DNA from: Reticulitermes speratus
Taxonomy: Eukaryota; Arthropoda; Insecta; Blattodea; Rhinotermitidae
Length of the DNA stretch: 64,000 bases
Assembly: GCA_021186555.1 (NCBI GenBank)
Contig: JAJKFL010000039.1
Location: forward strand, 14,922,733 to 14,986,732
Direction: 5' to 3'
A program made the translations under genes and the position numbers. This document shows positions 1 to 9,375 of this stretch, piece after piece. The notes under the pieces were generated by a model. That model was not told the DNA's origin. It was given only the letters and a program-made list of their open reading frames with translations, and did no database searches. The stretch's first letter is position 1; the number at the start of each line of letters is the position of its first letter.

Positions 1-1197
1 ATTGGAGAAGATCAGTTTGGATTTAGAAGAGGAAAAGGAACTAGGGATGCAATTGGGATGCTGAGAATAATATCAGAACGAACCTTGGTCATAGATGAGG
101 AATTGTGTGCTTGCTTCATAGACTGGCAGAAGGCATTTGACCGTGTCAACTGGACCAAATTAATGCAAATCCTAAAAGGAATTGGGATAGACTGGCGCGA
201 AAGAAGATTGATCAGCAAATTGTACATGGAACAGAGTGTCAAAATACGACTGGACCAAGGGGAGACGAGAAGTGTGAAGATTGGAAGAGGAGTTAGACAA
301 GGTTGCTGCTTGTCACCGATTCTGTTCAACTTATACAGCGAATACCTTACCAAGGAAGCTCTTGAAGGGTTTGGAGACTTCAAAATAGGAGGACAAGTAA
401 TTCGCACTGTGAAATATGCAGATGACCTTGTGCTACTGGCTAGGGAAGAAATGGTGCTACAGGGCATGATTGATAGACTAATTGAAATTGGAAGACGCTA
501 TGGAATGGAAATGAATGTGGGAAAAACTAAAGTAATGAAAATCTCAAGGCAACCATCCCCAATGAAAATTATGATAGATCAAAAACAATTGGAGAATGTG
601 GAATATTTCAATTATTTGGGTAGCATGATAACAAGTGATGCAAGGTGTACACGTGAAATTAAATCCAGAATTGCCATGGCAAAAGCAGCATTCAACAAGA
701 AGAAAAATCTTTTCACCAGCAAACTGGACTTAAATTTAAGGAAGAAACTAGTAAAGTGCTACGTTTGGAGCATAGCTTTGTATGGTGCTGAAACGTGGAC
801 ACTTCGGAAAGCAGATCAGAAGTATCTGGAAAGTTTTGAAATGTGGTGCTGGAGAAGAATGGAGAAGATCAGTTGGACCGATCGTGTGAGAAATGAAGAA
901 GTATTACACAGAGTCAAGGAGGAGAGGAATATCCTACATACAATAAAAAGAAGAAAGGCTAACTGGATTGGTCACATCTTGCGTAGAAACTGCCTTCTGA
1001 AACACGTGATTGAAGGAAAGTTAGAAGGAAGGATAGAAATGACGGGACGACGAGGGAGAAGACGTAAGCAGCTACTGGATGACCTTAAGGAAAAGAAGCG
1101 ATACTGGAAATTGAAAGAGGAAGCACTAGATCGCACCCTGTGGAGAACTCGCTTTGGAAGAGGCTACGGACCTGTCGTAAGACAGACTACAGAATGA
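1..1197 (+). CDS. RTE-clade LINE reverse transcriptase, C-terminal part
   Basis: The frame is open from the first base of the window to the TGA at 1195-1197, so the ORF continues upstream and its true start is not visible. Counting codons from base 1, the RT palm motifs are in order: QFGFRRGKGTRDAI (residues 5-18), FIDWQKAFD with the first catalytic Asp (39-47), GVRQGCCLSP (97-106) and YADD (139-142). The C-terminal region has YGAETW, then WCWRRMEKISW and a GHILRR motif, an arrangement I know from RTE/BovB-type elements. The product would nick-prime and copy its own RNA; the endonuclease domain would lie upstream, outside the window. There is no stop or frameshift over 398 codons, which is unusual next to the decayed elements around it and suggests a young copy. 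A second, damaged copy lies at 5998-6566. The clade assignment is by recollection of motifs, not a search. Confidence 0.88.
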   Translation: MGEDQFGFRRGKGTRDAIGMLRIISERTLVIDEELCACFIDWQKAFDRVNWTKLMQILKGIGIDWRERRLISKLYMEQSVKIRLDQGETRSVKIGRGVRQGCCLSPILFNLYSEYLTKEALEGFGDFKIGGQVIRTVKYADDLVLLAREEMVLQGMIDRLIEIGRRYGMEMNVGKTKVMKISRQPSPMKIMIDQKQLENVEYFNYLGSMITSDARCTREIKSRIAMAKAAFNKKKNLFTSKLDLNLRKKLVKCYVWSIALYGAETWTLRKADQKYLESFEMWCWRRMEKISWTDRVRNEEVLHRVKEERNILHTIKRRKANWIGHILRRNCLLKHVIEGKLEGRIEMTGRRGRRRKQLLDDLKEKKRYWKLKEEALDRTLWRTRFGRGYGPVVRQTTE

Positions 1198-1213
1198 ATG
1201 AATGAATGAAATG
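1190..1213 (+). repeat. (GAAT)n 3' tail of the RTE LINE
   Basis: A run of GAAT units directly follows the last coding triplets. RTE elements typically end in a short tandem repeat rather than poly(A). The stop codon of the ORF lies inside this repeat, so there is practically no 3' UTR. Copy 2 ends in a related run (AATTAATGAATGAATGG) at about 6546-6562. Confidence 0.75.
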
Positions 1214-2767
1214 TTAATATTATTGACGTAATAATATCAATTTACACAGTGTTAAGAATACCGTTAGGATGAAGAAACCATTATTTCATTTATTAAATAT
1301 TGAGGTTTGTGACATATAGCAGGTAACGAATTTTATGCAATGAATACCGGTGTCCTGTTTCGAGTTTTACCACATTCTAACCATATAACACAATTCAAAT
1401 TCTAGTGGAAATCCCATTAAATTTCAAAACCAAAGAATTTATACGGACACGATAAAGAAATGCCAGCATAGCCATCGGAATGTCACCAATTTAAAAGGTA
1501 TTACACCGAGGAAAAGAACTGTCTCTCTTATTTTCATCGTAAAGACGAGAAGCGGCGTTGTTCAAATACTCCGCTTATACTGCTGCAGTCTGGGAACATG
1601 TGATTGGTCGTATACCGTTCTAGTTGTACCTCATTAAGATAACCTGTTTATGACGAATTAAGCACAGAGTGGTCGTTAAGTTGTGGATACAGCTGACACA
1701 AACAAACACAGGCAGACACACAAATCGTAAAAACTTCCAAGGTAATGGCTGCATTGTCCAAAGAACAAAAGTAGTCTAACAACCCTTGCAAAATGAAATA
1801 TATTTAAAAAATGGAACTCTTCCCAACGTTAAAATCTGTCACGATCTGATATTTCAACTACAGGAAAAAAATTTTCTAACCTTTATGAGTGTAAGGAAAA
1901 ATGGCGTAGAATTTGTACAAAAAGAAATTAAGATAATGAAACAATTTTTGACAATAGAGGAATGATACAGGAAAACTAAATGTGATTACTACAAAATAAG
2001 AAAAAGAAAATGGAAAATAGGATATACCCTTTCACGTTTTAAATTTTGTAATGGCTTAGAATTGTAAAATTAGTTTTAAACGGAAGTTACGAAGCAATTT
2101 ACAATACGTTATTACGCCTTCTTGGTTTTGCGTGACGTAGAATACATAAAAGACACTGTGCTGGTGAGTATTGCAGTAGTGTGAAAAATTGTTGATTGTT
2201 TTACGAACATTAAATTGTTGAACATCACACAGCAACTTACGAAATCCACACGCATTATTTTTTTAATTATCCTGGTAATTTCGTCTCTCTAAAAGTAGGT
2301 AAAAATTCAGTCCTGTGTATTTTCTTTTAGGTTTTTGTATTACACATGACGATACAAGCTATATTCAATAATGGGTTAAAAACAGAGCAAATTTATCTGG
2401 CAGTACTAAACCTAATTCTAATTTTTAAGGAAAATATTAATACGAGAGCAGGCCTCCGTTTTTTGTGCCGGATTCATGTGAACACTTTCCAGACGTTTTC
2501 CAATTGCAGGAAAGCAGGACGCAATGTGCCGATGAGCAAATATCAGCACATCGAGGAAGATAAATTAGCACTTCCTTGGTTAAATAGTTGGTTAATTAAA
2601 TATTGGGGGTTACGCTTTCTTGGTGGCGGAAGAAGGGACAGGAAAGGAGATCTGGCTATCGAAAGGTATGACAAACCCTTCAACAACAAAGTCTAAATAT
2701 TGTGCGTGAACCTGTTTACAGCCACCATGTGCTGGGAAAGCGAAGTTCTATCACACCATGTGAGACT
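1214..2767. other. AT-rich stretch, nothing recognised
   Basis: No repeat family or gene is recognised here. An open frame of 116 codons at 2346-2696 has no motif, codon pattern or context supporting it. Confidence 0.5.
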
Positions 2768-2990
2768 GGGGGTTCTCACAGCAGTGTTTTTGAAGATTCA
2801 GACCTTCTGAAAAGCTACACTGTGTCGACTGATAAATAGTTCACGACGTTTCGAAGGATAGTGTTGCCTTCATCTTCAGGGTCAAGCAGTCCAAGAAGAG
2901 GTGTGACTTTTGACTTTGAAGAAGAAGGCATTGCGATACTTCGAAAGGTCCGTAACTACTTAGCAGTTTAAATGGCATAACATCTCAGAA
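2768..2990. mobile_element. Fold-back unit with paired hammerhead motifs (Penelope-type terminal repeat?)
   Basis: Two arms of about 95 bp face each other around a short centre near 2885-2912. The left arm reads toward GACGTTTCG at 2845-2853 and ATCTTCAG at 2872-2879. The right arm carries the reverse arrangement, decayed, with GAAA at 2943-2946. A homologous unit lies at 50392-50615; shared landmarks are GGTTCTCACAG, the GTGTCG block and GGTTCAAGCAGTC. The ribozyme core and terminal-repeat layout suggest a Penelope-like element, but no reverse transcriptase is nearby, so the class is inferred. Confidence 0.6.
2842..2882 (-). ncRNA. Minimal hammerhead ribozyme motif
   Basis: Read on the minus strand: CUGAAGA, one U, then a 5-bp stem II (GAAGG with CCUUC, 9-nt loop), then GAAA and CGUC. 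The ACGU after GAA is self-complementary, so stem III could form between two copies, giving GUC as the cleavage triplet. Stem I is poor here. All invariant core bases are present, apart from one extra base between the core and stem II that is seen in all copies in this window. Confidence 0.55.
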
Positions 2991-3626
2991 GACTTGAATT
3001 TTTTCATGCCAAATTGTATTTATTAGTAGGATTCCAAGTATTTTTTATGTGACTGCTAACACCAGGATTTACCAGTATTCGTCTACTCTTTTATTCACTA
3101 AAGTCTAACATGTGTCTAGTGTGCAAAAGGTTCTATTCTCACCTAAATGATCCTATGCAATACAGGGTTTAAGAGTGCACATTGAAGGTGAATGAGGGCC
3201 GAAGGTTGGGGGAAGGGAAATTTCGTAAGTCTGCTATGTATATGCTGAAATTGGGTACTGGGAAAGTTAATCACCTCTTTGAGCATTCAGACAGATATGT
3301 AACTGTCCAATGTGGCCAGTCGAATATTGTATTTTTTTCAGGTAATATTAAAAGACGAGAGGGTCATCTAGTCTTTCCTGCATGAAATTTCTGTGTCTTT
3401 CGAGCTGCTAAATAAGGTTCTTACAAAATGGTTATGAAAAAAAATATGCCTTCTAGCCTTCTAATACCCGGTGCTAACTGCTTGACTCTATATTCATAAC
3501 TTTGAATATCTTAGTGTAGTCCAATTTTTGTCATGTGCAATACCGTCTGCAGTTTTTGTTCTGTATGTCTGGGGTTAATGAGAGGACATATTGAAGAAGT
3601 GTCTCGTGTATATATATATGTTTTTA
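2991..3626. other. Unannotated spacer
   Basis: Nothing recognised. A 67-codon open frame at 3182-3385 has no support. Confidence 0.45.
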
Positions 3627-3790
3627 TCAGTTGACAGTCTTCTTTTGGTTTCCTACGTTGTGTGAAAGATGTGTGTTCCGACGTTTCGAAGGAAAATACT
3701 GCCTCAAGTTTAAGGGTGACTGAATCGGGTTCAGGTGATGGTGAAGTAGTTGGGAACTAAGAAATATAGCGGCTGTATGGCATAGTTGGC

Positions 3791-4051
3791 CGATCCCAGT
3801 GGCCGCGCGGTCTAAGGCGTGGGTCTACGGCCGCTCGCTTACTGGGATTGTGGGTTCGAATCCCGCCTAGGGCTTGGATGTCTGTATCTTGTGAGTGTTG
3901 TGTGTTGTCAGGTAGAGGTCTCTGCGTCGAGCTGGTCCCTCGTCCAGAGGAGTCCTACCGACTGTGGTGTGTCTAAAAAGTGTGATCGTGAAGCCTCGAT
4001 AAATGAGGAGGCCTAGGCCCCCAAGGGGCTGTCGAGCCATTGGAAAAAAAA
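3791..4051 (+). mobile_element. tRNA-derived SINE, family A copy 1
   Basis: The 5' end resembles a class II tRNA (Leu-type): box A TGGCCGCGCGGTCTAAGG (3800-3817) and box B GGTTCGAATCCC (3853-3864). A family-specific body follows, then GTGTGATCGTGAAGCCTCG and a short A-run at 4044-4051. A minus-strand copy at 47174-47433 matches along its whole length. Such elements are transcribed by Pol III from the internal boxes and moved by a partner LINE. The open frames across it have no coding meaning. Confidence 0.82.
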
Positions 4052-4089
4052 TGGCAAAGTTGAAAGAAATCTCGCCAATCATATCTGTG

Positions 4090-4104
4090 TGGGGGGGGGG
4101 GGGA
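4090..4104 (+). repeat. G13 homopolymer run
   Basis: Thirteen consecutive G between the fold-back arms and just after the SINE, followed by AGAAGAA. Low complexity; could form G-quadruplexes between strands. Confidence 0.8.
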
Positions 4105-4313
4105 GAAGAATAGGGCTCGGGCCGAGCAAGTTCCAAGAACGGCCCTCCAAATTTCCCATATAACCAACACATTATTGTATGCTCCACTACTTCAGCATCC
4201 ACCTGAACTACATTCAGTTACCCTGAACTTGGACGCAGTGCGTTACTCCGAAACGTCGAAACACACATCTATCACTGGGCGTAGAAAACCAAAGGAACAC
4301 CAACTGATCAACA

Positions 4314-5997
4314 ATCGCCTTGAAATATTTATATACCAAGTGCTTTAGTTTGTGCTCCTTGGAATGATCAGATGCACGGTGAACAGTGCTGACTGTGGCA
4401 GTAGTAAATGTCAGTCGGACTGTAATCTGAGAGATTTGTATTAGCAACAGCTAAATAATTAACATTAAGTTCTTGTTAAGTTGTGGGTTTCAATTATAAA
4501 TATTTATACAATATGTTAAGCTGCCTTGTAATGATCTTTGAGTGTGTCCTTTTGATGTTGTAGGCAATACGTATGTCGTTTACATATCTAGCAGAGAGTT
4601 TCAATGTGTCAGTTATACTCTCCCTTCTCTTCCTACGCGATATTTCATCAGGTAATAATGAAGGAAGACAGAGAATGTTAGCCTTTGCTACATCCTCTCC
4701 TTACGTCTTTCACGCGGCAATAAACCGTCTGGTTGCTAAATAATTTTCTGCCTCATAGATAATATAATCAAAGGAATGTCTTGTTAAAATCACTACGAAG
4801 AGACAGCATATCTGATAGCCGTCGCTTCTCTGGTGCTAACTGCCTGAATACAATCATAACACAGTTACAGCCTCTTAGTAATGAAAACTTACATGCCGTA
4901 TAATATATTCCGAGTGTAATAAAGCGTTATTACCCTCTTTATGTCTGTGCGCCCAGATAAAGCAGAAGTGCCTTCTCGTCATCCACTTCTCTGTCCTGTT
5001 AGCGTCATACATGTGGCGCAACTTGCTGAGACACTAGCTAATTTTGTTGCCCCATGTCGTAGTGGGACAAAGACTCGAGAGAAAAGTATCGGTCTATTGG
5101 TAATGTGAGGCAACGGATAATTAACATTTAACGACTCTAAAGTTAAAATAGGTTTTTGAAAGGTATCCAGAGAGCTTACTCTTTTATGTAGAAATATCCT
5201 GAATGCTACTATATTTATAAGTGTTTGTAGTTTATTTAGACCCAATTATTTTAGAAATAAATCAGATTGTATAACGTGAGATTAAGTGGATGAGAGTGTA
5301 TAATGTATTTGGAAGGATTCTGAAGGAACATTTCGTGGGCTTACTTAAGGTAGGCGAAATTTCTCGACATCTGCCTGCAGGAACGGAGAAGAACCGCGAA
5401 GTAAATTACGACAGTCGGTGTCTCGGCTGTGATTAGAGTGGAGGACCTTGGGAATAGAAGTCGGAAGCGTTATTGCTCCAGCGAACGAATATATTCGGCT
5501 ACAACAAACAAAATAAGACTCAACCGAAAATTGAGGTAATACAGTTAGGAATATCATTATTGTAAACGTTAACACAACGATTTATTTCGTTTTATAGTTT
5601 GTATAAGTAAAAGACGCTTTTTGAATCACATAAGTTATACACAGTGTCTCGGAATTCTGCATAATTATGAAAACGAATCACGAAGTCTAAGAAAGGAGGT
5701 GGTAAGGGCTTGTGTAAGTCACACTTGCAGCATTACAGATCTCACACAAACTGTATTACTACAGTGCAATCAGCCGATTTGTCTAGTCTACAAGGCATTT
5801 AAAAGGAAAACTGATGCCAATACCTTGGCTTAGGACGGTGGTACACAGGGACGAGAGTGGAGGCGTAATTGCAACAAAGCTCTGAAGTTAACCTCTTCAG
5901 TGGTTACGCGTTGTGACGTGTAGTATGATTGGGAAAAAAGCTACGAGAACTGAACAGACGGTCCACATTATAGCACAGCCATATTTTTAATGGATTG
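4314..5997. other. Unannotated spacer
   Basis: AT-rich unique-looking DNA. The short open frames at 4979-5245, 5345-5575 and 5621-5833 show no recognisable domain. Confidence 0.5.
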
Positions 5998-6566
5998 GAT
6001 TATGATAAATCCCAAACAATTGGAGAATGTGGAATACTTAAATTTTTTCGGTAGCATGATAACAACTGATGCAAGGTGTACACGTGGAATTAAATCCAGA
6101 ATTGCCATGGCAAAGGCAGCACTCAACAAGAAGAAGAATCTTTTCACCAGCAAACTGGACTTAAATTTAAGGAAGAAACTATTAGATCAGAAGTATCTGG
6201 AAAGTTTTGAAATGTGGTACTGGAGAAGAATGTAGAAGATCAGTTGGACCGATCGTGTGAGAAATGAAGAAGTATTACACAGAGTTAAGGAGGAGAGGAA
6301 TATCGTACATACAATGAAAAGAAGGAAGGATAACTGGATTGGTCACATCTTGCTTAGAAACTGCCTTCTGAAACATGTGATTGGAGAAAAGTTAGAGGTA
6401 AGGATAGAAATGACGGGAAGACGAGGAAGAAGGCGTAAGCAAGTACTGGATGACCTTAAGGAAAAGAGAAGATACTGGAAATTGAAACAGGAAGCACTGG
6501 ATCGCACCCTGTGGAGGCTACGGACCTGTCGTAAGACAGACTACAGAATTAATGAATGAATGGAGC
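5998..6566 (+). pseudogene. RTE LINE copy 2, 5'-truncated and mutated
   Basis: Closely similar to the 3' half of the element at 1-1213. It starts abruptly at the IMIxxKQLENVEY segment, so it lacks the whole RT catalytic core. Three lesions are visible against copy 1: a net 60-bp in-frame loss at 6180/6184 that removes the YGAETW region, a G-to-T nonsense change giving TAG at 6233-6235 (WRRM then stop), and a 17-bp deletion near 6514 that shifts the last codons. It ends in an AATG-type tail. This is the usual product of incomplete target-primed reverse transcription followed by decay. Confidence 0.85.
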
Positions 6567-6989
6567 GTTGAACTTTAAAGAAGTAACAAATTAGCGCAAC
6601 GGGGAAAGTAGAAATGCTTTCGCTCAGAGAGGTCGCAGGATACACAGCCATGGATAATAGACATTTGAATGCATTACATAGGGACGGGGATGAACACATC
6701 ATCGCAATAACATAAAAGGGATGCAAAAATACATGATTTATGCCCCAAAGCGAAACTCAAATCTGCTCGAAGGACAGGAAGGACCAGGTCCCGTCAACGG
6801 AGAAGCCGAGTGAGTAGGCCTTGCCTTATAACTGAAACAGTTCAATCGACAATGTTGGTGGTAATGACAATGGTGTTTCGGCATTAGATACAATCTAAAG
6901 GCAGTACAACTAGCCAAACTGCGGGTGGGAGTCGAACCCGTGATCCCTTCCAAATACGAAGCAAGAAGTGAAAAAATATGAGCTATATT
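6567..6989. other. Spacer with a lone box-B-like sequence
   Basis: On the minus strand 6911-6931 reads as a tRNA-type box B (GGGTTCGACTCCC). I could not find a convincing box A or family body, so it may be a relic of another SINE. Nothing else is recognised. Confidence 0.35.
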
Positions 6990-7275
6990 TTGTTCAGCGC
7001 AAAGGGTTGGAAGACCGAAAAATGTTTGTTCTATTCCCGGTAAAGACAAGAGATTCATCTCCTATAGGACAGCCCAGATCGTTTCTGGAGCCCACAAGTC
7101 TCCTACTCATTCGGAATAGGGGTATTTTTGTTTCGAGGTAAAGCGGCCGGAGCGTGAAGCTGACTACTTACATTTATCGAGTGCTAAGGTTAAGAATACG
7201 TGGAGCTGTATTTCTGCTCCCTCCATGTGCCTTTATTCTATGCACAGGGACAAATTTACCTTTACCTTTACGGGT
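6990..7275 (+). mobile_element. SINE family D, diverged copy
   Basis: A decayed box B (GTTCTATTCCCGG, about 7028-7040) is followed by the family D body: CCCAGAT...GGAGCCCAC, GGTAAAGCGGCCGGAGCGTG (7137-7156), GTGCTAAGGTTAAGAATACG and TGGAGCTGTATTTCTGCTCC. The tail has TTTACC repeats (7255-7270). The order of blocks matches the copies at 8108, 22376 and 58491. Confidence 0.7.
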
Positions 7276-7280
7276 TCAAA

Positions 7281-8107
7281 GAGCAGTCGTTTGTGAACAC
7301 GATTATAAAACTTCGGGTTCAATAAAAAAACAAGTACCTTTTTCACCGGCTAACCAACTAGGCTATCAACATTTCAAGCAGGACTCTGTACCATGTAGTT
7401 AGTATTCTGTCTATGAATTAACTTTTATGAACGAAATCCGATGGCGGTTCTTGTCAATGAAAGCGTGGAGAGACAAAGGCGTAGAGAGAATGATGGCCGG
7501 AATCAGACACACGGGAGGGTAGGTACAATAAAAGATAAAAAGAAACTGTACTTGTGTTGTAAGGGCTTACGACCCCCGCGGCCCGGTCATTCGTTAAGTC
7601 TGTCGGACCGCCCGGGGCGACACGGACAATACCTTGTTCGCTGTCAACTGGCTCCGAACCCAGGCCCTCCCCCCCCCCTCTTTCGGCTGAGACCTTGGTG
7701 TCATCATTTATCTACCGGGAGAGATCGGGCCGTCCGATACCAGGGGACATTTTAATGGCCAAACCATGTTGGAATTAAGCAAAACAAAGACGACACATCA
7801 ATTAGGAGCCAGTTTTTATCTTTTTCCTCTCCCTTCATTTTTATCCTTCAATTTCTTGCGTAGACCTATTCAGCGTTCTCCTAGGATGAATTTTGCTGCG
7901 TACTTTATTCAACAGCTGTCCAATTCAGAATTTGGAAAAAAGAGCATCAATTTTTAATCGCATAATTGAAAGACTGTGAAGCCGACAGCCCATCACCACA
8001 CAATGCCGAGAATATGAATGTTTTAGCAATAACTTCACGCCCCCTATACGCCTTACGGCATAATGCTTGTGTAAAACAACAACTGCTGTTCTACCTGACA
8101 ATTATTT
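7281..8107. other. Spacer with a GC-rich patch
   Basis: GC-rich sequence at about 7568-7700 (including a C10 run) stands out from its AT-rich surroundings. I cannot assign it to a gene or repeat. The open frame 7441-7755 runs through it without recognisable motifs. Confidence 0.4.
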
Positions 8108-8297
8108 CGTAAGCCGGAATGGCATAGTCAGTACAGTGCTTAGGCTGCGAGCTAAATACTCAAGGAATATGTCTATTTTCGGCAGGGATAAGACACTTCC
8201 CATTTCTCCAACACGTCCAGACAGGCAATGGCGGCTAAACCTTCCCCACATTTAATAGGTACCGGGAAATCTTCCTGGTGTCAAAAAAGGCAGGAGC

Positions 8298-8310
8298 ATG
8301 AATTTCACCA
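8298..8310 (+). repeat. Target-site duplication, left copy
   Basis: ATGAATTTCACCA, identical to 8526-8538, bracketing the palindromic hammerhead element. A perfect 13-bp duplication is good evidence for a real insertion event. Confidence 0.85.
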
Positions 8311-8525
8311 ATACACAATATAGTCTTCTCGGGCGCACAGCCGCGTCAATTCGTTTGAATACAACGTTTCGGGGACTAGCTCCGTCCCATCCTCAGGCAA
8401 AACAGTTTTGCCTGAGGATGGGGACGGAGCTAGTCCCCGAAACGTTGTATTCAAACGAATTGACGCGGCTGTGCGCCCGAGAAAACTATATTGAATCATG
8501 TCGCCGCGAAAGTTTTAAAACTTAT
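8311..8525. mobile_element. Palindromic hammerhead element with TSD
   Basis: Two arms of about 88 bp (8316-8403 and 8405-8493) are almost perfect inverted repeats around an A at 8404, differing by about one substitution and one inserted G. Each arm holds a hammerhead core facing outward. About 32 bp at the right end (8494-8525) have no partner on the left, a one-sided tail. Terminal repeats in inverted orientation plus a unilateral tail resemble published descriptions of Penelope-like element ends. No ORF for a reverse transcriptase fits inside 215 bp, so this copy is non-autonomous. A diverged relative of one arm lies at 58744-58810. Confidence 0.75.
8411..8447 (+). ncRNA. Minimal hammerhead ribozyme (right arm)
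   Basis: CUGAGGA at 8412-8418, one U, a 6-bp stem II (GGGGAC 8420-8425 with GUCCCC 8433-8438, 7-nt loop), GAAA at 8439-8442, then CGUU giving cleavage triplet GUU. A 3-bp stem I is possible between the bases before C8412 and GUA after the site. The mirror motif lies on the minus strand at 8362-8397. Activity is not proven; stem III is minimal. Confidence 0.62.
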
Positions 8526-8538
8526 ATGAATTTCACCA
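8526..8538 (+). repeat. Target-site duplication, right copy
   Basis: Identical to 8298-8310; see the palindromic element between them. Confidence 0.85.
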
Positions 8539-8615
8539 TTTCTTCCATGTGTTGCCGAGGTTCAGAATGCATGGTCTTGTTAACCCCATTCCCCCATACG
8601 CCTTCATAATGTGTA

Positions 8616-9244
8616 CGAGGCGAATTTAACTATACTTGAAATTACATTTTTTTAAGTAGCGCTGTGCGACCAGAAAATTGCAACATTTAGCATCGGAAGG
8701 CAGAATTATGTTTCTCTCTCTTTTACATTTCTTTAAGAAATGCATCCTAAATTTTATTTAGGAAAATAAAATGGCAAGAACTATGTAGAAATGTACCTAT
8801 AGGAGAGAATAATATTAAACACATCGTAAAGAGTAACATGTGGTGATGTGGAGAGGATTAAACTGACTGAGGACAGGGCCCAGTGTCGGGCTATATGAAC
8901 GTAACAATGTAACGAACATTCGGGTTCCATGAAAGAGTGGAAATATTTCGACCACCGTAAAGACTGTCAGCTTCTCAGGAAGGATTATGACCCTCGGAGC
9001 TGATTATACCTGTCAGTTGTGCTTATTATCTCGCTTGAATCTATCCAATTGCAGTGACATGCCCGAAGTTATACCGTTTTTCTGAACCTGGCACTCTCAC
9101 TATGGCACTTTGGTTGTGTGCCACACGCTGAAAAACATTCCCGAGTTTTAATTCTGTGTATAATTCAAATAAACTTTCCACCAATTAACGGAACACATTC
9201 CAGATCAGAGGAAAGCAGCCGCATTCTACTCGATGGAGAAATGG
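8616..9244. other. Unannotated spacer
   Basis: Nothing recognised. Confidence 0.45.
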
Positions 9245-9375
9245 TGCCAAACAAGTCATTAAATGAATGACTGACACACTCTCTGATTGGCTGCGTGATT
9301 GACACATTCGCTAACATACTGACTGGCTTACTGGCTAACAGATTAATCAGTTGCTGCAGTCAGTAGCTAGGTGAC
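9245..9375. repeat. Degenerate ACTG-type tetranucleotide array
   Basis: About 130 bp made of diverged four-base words (ACTGAC, GATTGGC, ACTGGCTTACTGGC, CAGTCAG). The same vocabulary returns at 24540-24990, 40935-41065 and 51730-52080, suggesting old decayed tetranucleotide satellites. Confidence 0.5.

Larger units (their letters stand above)
3627..4313. mobile_element. Fold-back element with hammerhead-like arms and internal SINE
   Basis: A left arm (about 3627-3752) and a right arm (about 4186-4313) are imperfect inverted repeats of roughly 125 bp. Shared landmarks are ATCAGTTG, TTGGTTT, GATGTGTGTT, CGACGTTTCG and the GTAGTTCAGGTGG / GGGTTCAGGTGATGG block. The right arm keeps a recognisable hammerhead core on the plus strand, CUGAACU then GGA...UCC then GAAACGUC (4222-4257). 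The left arm has the same positions more decayed. A family A SINE and a 13-G run lie between the arms. The class is inferred (Penelope-like or another fold-back type). Confidence 0.6.
8108..8615 (+). mobile_element. SINE family D, split by a palindromic insertion
   Basis: The 5' part (8108-8310) has the family D head (GCATAGTCAGTACAGTGCTTAGGCTGCGAGCT), CGTCCAGACAGGC, and the TTAATAGGTACC block. The 3' part (8526-8615) has GTTGCCGAGGTTCAGAATGC and CCCCCATACGCCTTCAT. Between them sits a 215-bp palindromic element flanked by a perfect 13-bp direct repeat. Removing the insert plus one repeat restores a continuous family D element, whose normal GTGAAGCTGACCA segment corresponds to the duplicated ATGAATTTCACCA. 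Confidence 0.75.

Noticed and set aside
12-467. Minus-strand open frame of 151 codons
   Set aside because: It is the antisense shadow of the RTE reverse-transcriptase ORF.
2346-2696. 116-codon open frame on plus as a possible gene
   Set aside because: No recognisable motif, no homologous copy in the window, no splice or promoter context; consistent with chance in AT-rich DNA.
3791-3870. Functional tRNA gene
   Set aside because: Boxes A and B are present but the acceptor stem does not close and a SINE body follows; the same holds for the other tRNA-like heads in this window.
3867-4202. Overlapping frames at the G13 run
   Set aside because: They cross a SINE and a homopolymer; the proline-rich parts come from the G/C run.
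8298-8609. Nearly identical open frames on both strands
   Set aside because: They are mirror images created by the palindromic insertion, not genes.
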